Assembly: GCA_021774205.1 (NCBI GenBank)
Contig: JAJFJI010000097.1
Location: 1 to 8,229 of the forward strand
Direction: 5' to 3'
Length of the DNA: 8,229 bases
DNA from: Nitrosomonas sp.
GTDB lineage: Bacteria; Pseudomonadota; Gammaproteobacteria; Burkholderiales; Nitrosomonadaceae
Under the pieces are notes generated by a model that saw only the letters and a list, made by a program, of their open reading frames with translations, was not told where the DNA came from and ran no database searches. Of this stretch, positions 1-5,344 are shown in pieces (positions within the stretch are counted from its first letter, which is position 1; each line of letters begins with the position of its first letter). The position numbers and the translations under genes were made by a program.

Positions 1-1167
1 AATACCTGCGGCGTTGGCTACAACACGATACGCTTTGACGATGAAGTCACCCGCAATACCCTGTACCGCAATTTCTATGACCCCTATGGTCGCGAATGGC
101 AGCAAGGGAATTCACGCTGGGATATTATCGACCTGGTACGCATGACTTATGCGTTGCGGCCCAACGGCATTGAATGGCCCTGTCACGAGAATGGCAAACC
201 CAGCTTTCGCCTGGAAGATATCACAGCAGCCAATGGAATCGGCCATGAATCCGCGCATGATGCATTATCGGACGTGCGCGCCACTATTAGCCTGGCACGT
301 TTGCTCCAAGACCGGCAACCACGTCTGTATGACTGGCTTTTCCAGCTTCGCAATAAACACAAAGCAGCAATACAACTTAATCTAGTAACACATGCCCCGG
401 TATTACACACGTCACGTATGTACCCAGCAGAAATCGGTTGCACCACTCTGACCATGCCATTAATTACTGAACCGGGAAATAACAACAGCATATTGGTCTA
501 TGATTTGCGACATGATCCGGAATTATTCCTGGATCAAGATGTGGCTGGCCTGAGTGAACGTCTTTTTACACGGAACGTAGATTTACCAGAAGGTGTTACT
601 CGTCTACCGGTTAAATCAGTCAAAATCAACAAAAGCCCGGCGCTGGCACCCAGCAATACACTTGATAGCGCAACTATTGAACGGATTGATATCGACCTGG
701 ATGCCTGTCACCGGCACCATGAACTGCTACTCGCCAATCCAGATTTTTTTCAGCGAGTAGCCACAGCCTATTCAAGCCAGACATTTGAATCTACCGACGA
801 TGTTGATTTGGCTTTATATGATGGTTTCTTTAATAAAAACGATTATCCACTACTGACCAGGATACGTAACGCTACTCCACAAGAATTAGCGGCATCCAAC
901 TTTGATTTTCATGACAACCGCTTACCAGAATTATTATTCCGTTACCGTGCCCGCAACTGGCCCGAAACCCTGACCGCTGCGGAAACTTTGCGATGGGAAC
1001 AATTACGCCACCGACGCTTAACTGAGGAAGATGGCGGCGGCAGCATAACGGCTAAAGAATTTTCTGGCCATGTTAGCCAGTTACGTGATCAATATCAAGA
1101 TCATAAGGATAGCCAACAAATACTGGACGAAATCGACACATGGAGGAAAAAACTACTGGAATCATGA
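1..1167 (+). CDS. sbcB: Exodeoxyribonuclease I, C-terminal part (5' end outside window)
   Basis: Single-strand-specific 3'-to-5' exonuclease, a cytoplasmic enzyme of DNA repair and recombination that interacts with SSB in E. coli. The frame is open from base 1 and gives 388 residues before TGA at 1165-1167; an internal ATG at 142 is not the true start, since clear exonuclease I sequence precedes it. Visible residue 1 matches about E. coli residue 96, so roughly 95 residues, including the first acidic DnaQ-fold motif, lie upstream. Catalytic residues by alignment from memory: Asp13 in GYNTIRFDDE (E. coli D108), His86 and Asp91 in AHDALSDV (E. coli H181, D186). The SH3-like middle follows, with the family motif VKINKSPALAP, and then the helical C-terminal domain with FRYRARNWPETL. 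The visible length predicts a protein of about 480 residues, close to the 475 of E. coli. It appears intact and functional. Confidence 0.95.
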   Translation, partial: NTCGVGYNTIRFDDEVTRNTLYRNFYDPYGREWQQGNSRWDIIDLVRMTYALRPNGIEWPCHENGKPSFRLEDITAANGIGHESAHDALSDVRATISLARLLQDRQPRLYDWLFQLRNKHKAAIQLNLVTHAPVLHTSRMYPAEIGCTTLTMPLITEPGNNNSILVYDLRHDPELFLDQDVAGLSERLFTRNVDLPEGVTRLPVKSVKINKSPALAPSNTLDSATIERIDIDLDACHRHHELLLANPDFFQRVATAYSSQTFESTDDVDLALYDGFFNKNDYPLLTRIRNATPQELAASNFDFHDNRLPELLFRYRARNWPETLTAAETLRWEQLRHRRLTEEDGGGSITAKEFSGHVSQLRDQYQDHKDSQQILDEIDTWRKKLLES

Positions 1168-1336
1168 CAACAAGAATCAAGCAGAATATGCCAGCGGATA
1201 AAGCTACCGCATTTATACAACATGATAGAATTCCAGGATTAGCAAATGCAGCTTCGCTATATTAAGCAGCGCACCTTTTTGAAATTCCTGAATAGAACAC
1301 GTTAATATCACCTCGACTCACCTGCATCCAACTGTT
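1168..1336. other. sbcB-ilvA intergenic spacer
   Basis: No recognisable gene lies in these 169 bases. A 33-codon reading frame starts at ATG 1164, overlapping the sbcB stop as ATGA, and ends at TAA 1263-1265; it has no recognisable motif and I do not call it. Around 1255-1280 a four-base-pair CGCT/AGCG hairpin is followed by CACCTTTTT, too weak to claim as the sbcB terminator. The right half carries the candidate ilvA promoter. Confidence 0.6.
1279..1308 (+). promoter_or_regulatory. Candidate sigma70-type promoter of ilvA
   Basis: TTGAAA at 1279-1284 matches the -35 consensus TTGACA at five of six bases. After 18 bases, TAATAT at 1303-1308 matches TATAAT at four of six. Transcription would start near 1315, leaving a leader of only about 20 bases before the ilvA ATG. 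No attenuator or leader peptide rich in branched-chain codons is visible. This is a pattern match only. Confidence 0.4.
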
Positions 1337-2848
1337 ATGAAAAACGATTACCTAAAAAGAATACTGACTGCCCAGGTTTATGATGTCGCAATAGAAAGCC
1401 CACTGGAACAAATTTCCAACTTATCCGGTCGCATTCATAATCAAGTGTTATTAAAGCGGGAAGATTTACAGCAAGTCTTTTCATTCAAGCTCCGCGGCGC
1501 TTACAACAAAATGATCAAACTATCGCCCGCGATCCGTAAACATGGCGTGATAGCGGCTTCAGCAGGAAATCATGCACAGGGCGTGGCCTTGGCCGCGAAA
1601 AAACTGGATTGCTCCGCCACCATCGTCATGCCCGTCACAACACCTCAAATAAAAATACAAGCCGTGATGGCACGGGGCGCGACTGTCCTGCTGCATGGCG
1701 ACTCGTATAACGATGCGTATGATCATGCAATAGAACAAGCAAAACTAAAGAATGTCACTTTCATCCATCCCTATGATGATCCGGATGTTATTGCCGGTCA
1801 GGGAACAATTGGAATGGAAATCCTGCGTCAACATACTGGCGCTATTCACGCCATTTTTGTGCCAGTCGGCGGTGGCGGACTCATTTCTGGCATTGCTGCA
1901 TATGTGAAAAGGTTATATCCAAAAATAAAAATAATTGGTGTCGAGCCAGTTGATGCTGATGCCATGTATCGCTCTTTGCAAAAAGGCCGTCGGGTTAAAC
2001 TGGCACAAGCTGGGCTGTTTGCCGACGGTGTTGCCGTACGGCAAGTCGGCAAGGAAACCTTTCGCTTGTGCCGCGAACTAGTCGATGAAGTCATTTTGGT
2101 AAACACGGATTCGATTTGCGCAGCCATCAAGGATGTTTTTGAAGATACCCGCACCATATTGGAACCTTCCGGCGCACTCTCAGTCGCTGGTGCAAAAGCT
2201 TATGTTGAACGCGAAAAAATTATTCACCAAACATTAGTCGCCATTGCTTCTGGTGCCAATATGAATTTTGACCGCCTACGCCACATTTCCGAGCGGGCAG
2301 AAATTGGCGAACAACGTGAAGCTGTAATGTCAGTAACCATCCCAGAAAAACCGGGCAGTTTCAAGAAATTTTGCACCATGTTAGGGCCAAAAAGCATTAC
2401 CGAGTTTAACTATCGCTACGCCGACCCAAAAGAAGCGCATGTTTTTGTCGGTGTATCGGTGCGTAATCGTGACGAAGCACTAAAGTTAATCCATGACCTA
2501 AAAAAGAATGGCTTAGCTACCGAAGATCTAAGTAGCAACGAAATGGCAAAATTGCATATCCGTCATTTAGTCGGTGGACATGCCCATGAAGTAAAAAATG
2601 AAATCCTCTATCGCTTTGAATTTCCGGATCGGCCTGGCGCTCTTATGAGTTTCCTAAACAATATGAGCCACAATTGGAATATCAGTCTGTTTCATTATCG
2701 CAATCATGGCGCTGATTACGGACGCGTTTTGGTTGGCATGCAAGTAGCACCGGAAGAAAAAACTGATTTCAAGCTATTTCTCGATCAACTTGGCTATCGT
2801 TATTGGAATGAAAGCAACAACCCGGCATACAAACTATTTTTAGGGTAG
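1337..2848 (+). CDS. ilvA: Biosynthetic threonine ammonia-lyase (threonine deaminase)
   Basis: PLP-dependent conversion of L-threonine to 2-oxobutanoate and ammonia, the first committed step of isoleucine synthesis, in the cytoplasm. The 503 residues are close to the 514 of E. coli IlvA. Catalytic domain, about residues 10-320: PLP-binding Lys51 in SFKLRGAYNKM, SAGNHAQG at 75-82, and the glycine loop VGGGGL at 177-182 that holds the cofactor phosphate. Two ACT-like regulatory domains follow. The first begins near residue 329 (SVTIPEKPGSF) and the second near 422 (RFEFPDRPGALMSFL), so this is the long biosynthetic type, in this family inhibited by isoleucine and relieved by valine, not the short catabolic TdcB type. 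ATG 1337 aligns with the family start; an in-frame TGA at 1289-1291 bounds upstream extension. No Shine-Dalgarno sequence precedes it. It stands alone, without other ilv genes nearby. Confidence 0.97.
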   Translation: MKNDYLKRILTAQVYDVAIESPLEQISNLSGRIHNQVLLKREDLQQVFSFKLRGAYNKMIKLSPAIRKHGVIAASAGNHAQGVALAAKKLDCSATIVMPVTTPQIKIQAVMARGATVLLHGDSYNDAYDHAIEQAKLKNVTFIHPYDDPDVIAGQGTIGMEILRQHTGAIHAIFVPVGGGGLISGIAAYVKRLYPKIKIIGVEPVDADAMYRSLQKGRRVKLAQAGLFADGVAVRQVGKETFRLCRELVDEVILVNTDSICAAIKDVFEDTRTILEPSGALSVAGAKAYVEREKIIHQTLVAIASGANMNFDRLRHISERAEIGEQREAVMSVTIPEKPGSFKKFCTMLGPKSITEFNYRYADPKEAHVFVGVSVRNRDEALKLIHDLKKNGLATEDLSSNEMAKLHIRHLVGGHAHEVKNEILYRFEFPDRPGALMSFLNNMSHNWNISLFHYRNHGADYGRVLVGMQVAPEEKTDFKLFLDQLGYRYWNESNNPAYKLFLG

Positions 2849-3055
2849 CAATGAATTTAAATGCTGACATTACATTTAACCTTTTTCAACATAGAAAACA
2901 CTTCCAAGCACACGCACCAATCACGCATTTGACAAGTTATCCTATGCAACACAGTTAACCGTTCTTTCTGCTTTTTCACGTCTCTCCTAACCACATAATT
3001 ATTATACTGTTAATGACGCCCCTGCATCCAGCCTGAAAAACATATACCGATATTT

Positions 3056-3070
3056 TTCCTTTAAAAGGAA
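3056..3070. repeat. Perfect inverted repeat TTCCTTT-A-AAAGGAA
   Basis: Seven bases on each side of a single central A form a perfect inverted repeat. As RNA it could only make a five-pair stem (UUCCU/AGGAA) with no T run after it, so it does not look like a terminator. Its place 120-135 bases before pilJ would suit a protein-binding site, but this is inference and such AT-rich palindromes arise by chance. Confidence 0.25.
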
Positions 3071-3181
3071 TCATTTACCGGGTCTTATCTAGTTTTTAAA
3101 TCTGGATATTTGCAGGTATTCTTTGTCATGGCAATAAAGCCAACTAAAATCCATGACGCAAAAACAATCAGGAGCGCTGGC

Positions 3182-3185
3182 GGAG
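3182..3185 (+). promoter_or_regulatory. Ribosome binding site favouring the pilJ start at 3192
   Basis: GGAG is followed by six bases (AATTTA) and then ATG at 3192-3194, an ideal Shine-Dalgarno spacing. The earlier in-frame ATG at 3153 is preceded by CCAACTAAAATCC, with no such site. This is the reason for choosing 3192. Confidence 0.6.
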
Positions 3186-3191
3186 AATTTA

Positions 3192-5300
3192 ATGGCAGGT
3201 TTATTATCAAAAATAAAACTAACGGCTAATAGCGCCACCAGGAAAAGCAAAGCGCCCGCTGTTACCTCAAACTCTATGAAAGAATCTTCCAGCAACACCA
3301 TTATTTCCACAAAAACCTGGCTATTTGGCGGCTTATTTACACTTTTTCTGTTGATTGTTCTAATCGCCATGACAATGAGTATTCAGCAAACCAAACAAAA
3401 CGCTGCATACCAGGAAATTTCCAGTCGCATACAAATTCATAGTCAGCGTCTGACCAAAGCATCACAACAGACAATGTCTGGCAATGAAGCCGCTTTCGCA
3501 CAATTACAGCAGAGTCGAGAGAAGCTTAATAGTTATATGACACTTCTTATTCAAGGCGGCACTTATCGCAGCACACATATTTCACCCATTAGCGATGGTG
3601 CTCCTGCATCTCATCTGGATAGCTATCTCAGCAGTTGGCTAAACGAAGACAAGAAAGTCATTCAAATTCTTAAAAGTCAAGACATGCTGGTTAGCTTGGG
3701 AAATGTTGTAAAAAGAATAAATTCTGCCAACAACCAATTACTAAAACTAACCGATCAACTAGCCGTCCGTATGGAACAAATTGGTGGATTGCCAAACGAA
3801 ATTATTGCTACGGAAGCAATAAAAGTCCTCGCCCTAAGTCTAACAAAAAGCATCAATACCATACTACCCGGCGAATTCCCCATTTCAGAAACTGCTGTAC
3901 AACTCACCACGGATAGAAAAAGGTTGTCAGTTATTATTAATGCACTAAATCAAGGCAGCGACGGATTACAAATTTCACCGCTCACAGATGAGAGTGCAAT
4001 AACAATACTAAAACAAATTCAAACGTTATATGGTGCGATTGAAAACCTTATTAATAACCTCCAAAAACAGCTTCCGGAAATTATCACGACTAAATTTGCT
4101 GTCCAGGCGTTATTCAAGAATAGCGAAATAATGCTTCAAGTAGCGGAAGAACTTGAAACCGCAATCCAAGAACGCGAGCATTCCATCATGACACGCTTTA
4201 ATACAGTGATATATGGATCGGCCATACTCGCGATTTTGGCATTATTTCTATCCGTAAAAACATTCACCAGCTCGATGCGTAATCAGCTTCTGGCCAGCAA
4301 GAAAGAAATTAACCGAACACAAAAAGCAATCCTGCGACTGCTGGATGACATGGGAAAATTGGCTGATGGCGATCTGACGGTACGCACCGTAGTAACGGAA
4401 GATATCACTGGCGCAATTGCAGATTCAATTAATTTTACAATTGAAGAATTAAATTTGTTGGTTGAAGAAGTTAATCAGGCAAGTACACAAGTCGCCACAG
4501 CCGCTACCCAAGCACAGCAAGTTTCCTCAAAACTGCTAAATGCGGCGCAACAACAATCCCAGAAAATTGAAGAATCCACGATTGCGGTATTGGGCATGGC
4601 TGAATCTATCAGCAGTGTATCTGAAACTGCGTCAGAATCCGCTAAAGTAGCAAAAAAATCACTGGAGACCGCAGAAAAAGGCACCATTGCAGTGCGAGAC
4701 TCAATCACTGGAATGAATGAAATCCGCACATACATCCAAGAAACCTCAAAACGAATCAAAAGACTGGGTGAAAGTTCCCAAGAGATTGGCGAAATTATTG
4801 CATTGATCTCTGATATTACAGAACAGACCAACGTCCTGGCATTAAACGCTGCGATCCAGGCGACCGCTGCTGGCGAGGCTGGAAGAGGATTCACCGTCAT
4901 TGCCCAGGAAGTACAACGCTTGGCTGAACGCTCCGCTGAAGCGACCAAACAGATTGGCACATTGGTCAAAACGATTCAAGGCGATACCAAGGATACCATC
5001 GCAGCAATGGAAAAAAGCACGTCTGGCGTTGCAGAAGGCGCTAAACGTTCTGATGCCGCTGGCCAGGCATTGGAAGAAATAGAAGAAGTATCAAAACATT
5101 TGGCAAAACTTGTGACGGGCATTTTTGATAACACGCATGCCCAAGCGCAAGCTGCTGACAAGGTCGTACAAAACATGGAAGAAATTCTCAGCATTACCCG
5201 CCAAACAACAAATGGCACAAAGCAAACAGCAATATCAGTCAAAAAAATTAATGGGTTTGCCGCTGAATTAAAAGCATCTGTATCGAATTTCAAAGTTTAG
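3192..5300 (+). CDS. pilJ: Type IV pilus chemoreceptor PilJ (methyl-accepting chemotaxis protein)
   Basis: Inner-membrane chemoreceptor of the Chp/Pil system that governs twitching motility and, in Pseudomonas, surface sensing; it controls the kinase PilL/ChpA encoded next. Length is 702 residues from ATG 3192, or 715 from the in-frame ATG 3153. Order: polar Ser/Thr/Lys-rich N-terminus (1-42), first membrane helix about 43-63 (WLFGGLFTLFLLIVLIAMT), periplasmic part about 64-337 where PilJ-type sensor modules lie, second membrane helix about 338-358, a HAMP-like stretch (LADGDLTVRT at 390-399), then the cytoplasmic coiled coil. The kinase-contact tip is unmistakable: DITEQTNVLALNAAIQ, with Gln545-Thr546-Asn547, then AGEAGRGF and EVQRLAERSAEATKQI, close to P. 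aeruginosa PilJ. Glu/Gln pairs at AAQQQSQKIEES (451-462) and ALEEIEEVS (626-634) could be methylation sites. No NWETF-like tail. The pilL start follows after 44 bases, so the two are probably co-transcribed. Confidence 0.93.
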   Translation: MAGLLSKIKLTANSATRKSKAPAVTSNSMKESSSNTIISTKTWLFGGLFTLFLLIVLIAMTMSIQQTKQNAAYQEISSRIQIHSQRLTKASQQTMSGNEAAFAQLQQSREKLNSYMTLLIQGGTYRSTHISPISDGAPASHLDSYLSSWLNEDKKVIQILKSQDMLVSLGNVVKRINSANNQLLKLTDQLAVRMEQIGGLPNEIIATEAIKVLALSLTKSINTILPGEFPISETAVQLTTDRKRLSVIINALNQGSDGLQISPLTDESAITILKQIQTLYGAIENLINNLQKQLPEIITTKFAVQALFKNSEIMLQVAEELETAIQEREHSIMTRFNTVIYGSAILAILALFLSVKTFTSSMRNQLLASKKEINRTQKAILRLLDDMGKLADGDLTVRTVVTEDITGAIADSINFTIEELNLLVEEVNQASTQVATAATQAQQVSSKLLNAAQQQSQKIEESTIAVLGMAESISSVSETASESAKVAKKSLETAEKGTIAVRDSITGMNEIRTYIQETSKRIKRLGESSQEIGEIIALISDITEQTNVLALNAAIQATAAGEAGRGFTVIAQEVQRLAERSAEATKQIGTLVKTIQGDTKDTIAAMEKSTSGVAEGAKRSDAAGQALEEIEEVSKHLAKLVTGIFDNTHAQAQAADKVVQNMEEILSITRQTTNGTKQTAISVKKINGFAAELKASVSNFKV

Positions 5301-5344
5301 ACTTGTTTCATGATTTTCAATCAACTATTGCCAATGGTTCCTAA

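Larger units (their letters stand above)
2849..3191. other. Intergenic region upstream of pilJ, no gene recognised
   Basis: About 340 bases (304 if pilJ starts at 3153) between the ilvA stop and pilJ. No open frame with gene-like content and no RNA fold that I recognise. It is AT-rich and pyrimidine-rich in its centre. Promoter-like fragments are present but unpaired: TTGACA at 2929-2934 lacks a good -10 at 16-18 bases, and TATACT at 3003-3008 lacks a -35. A short perfect palindrome sits at 3056-3070. The pilJ promoter presumably lies here, but I cannot place it. No hairpin followed by a T run marks the end of ilvA transcription. Confidence 0.6.

Noticed and set aside
1164..1265. 33-codon frame overlapping the sbcB stop as ATGA
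   Set aside because: Translational-coupling geometry is suggestive, but the peptide has no recognisable motif or coding signal and the length is easily reached by chance. It is not rich in Ile, Val or Leu, so it is not an ilvA leader peptide either.
1255..1280. Possible terminator after sbcB (CGCT...AGCG then CACCTTTTT)
   Set aside because: Only four base pairs with a nine-base loop, and the T run is separated from the stem.
2929..2958. TTGACA as the -35 of a pilJ promoter
   Set aside because: The hexamers at 16-18 bases spacing (ACAGTT, CAGTTA, AGTTAA) match TATAAT poorly.
1321..3030. CCTGCATCCA occurs at 1321-1330 and again at 3021-3030, each after a nearby GTTAAT
   Set aside because: Tens of ten-base repeat pairs are expected by chance in a window this size, and the spacing to GTTAAT differs (14 versus 6 bases).
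3046..3053. ACCGATAT resembling the -10 of a sigma28 (FliA) motility promoter, GCCGATAA
   Set aside because: No TAAA-type -35 lies at the required distance; the bases there read TCCAGCCT.
4475..4969. 164-codon frame on the minus strand inside pilJ
   Set aside because: It overlaps the most conserved receptor signalling region on the other strand; its Cys/Ser/Ala-rich product looks like an antisense shadow. The same holds for minus-strand frames inside sbcB, ilvA, the rest of pilJ, and pilL.
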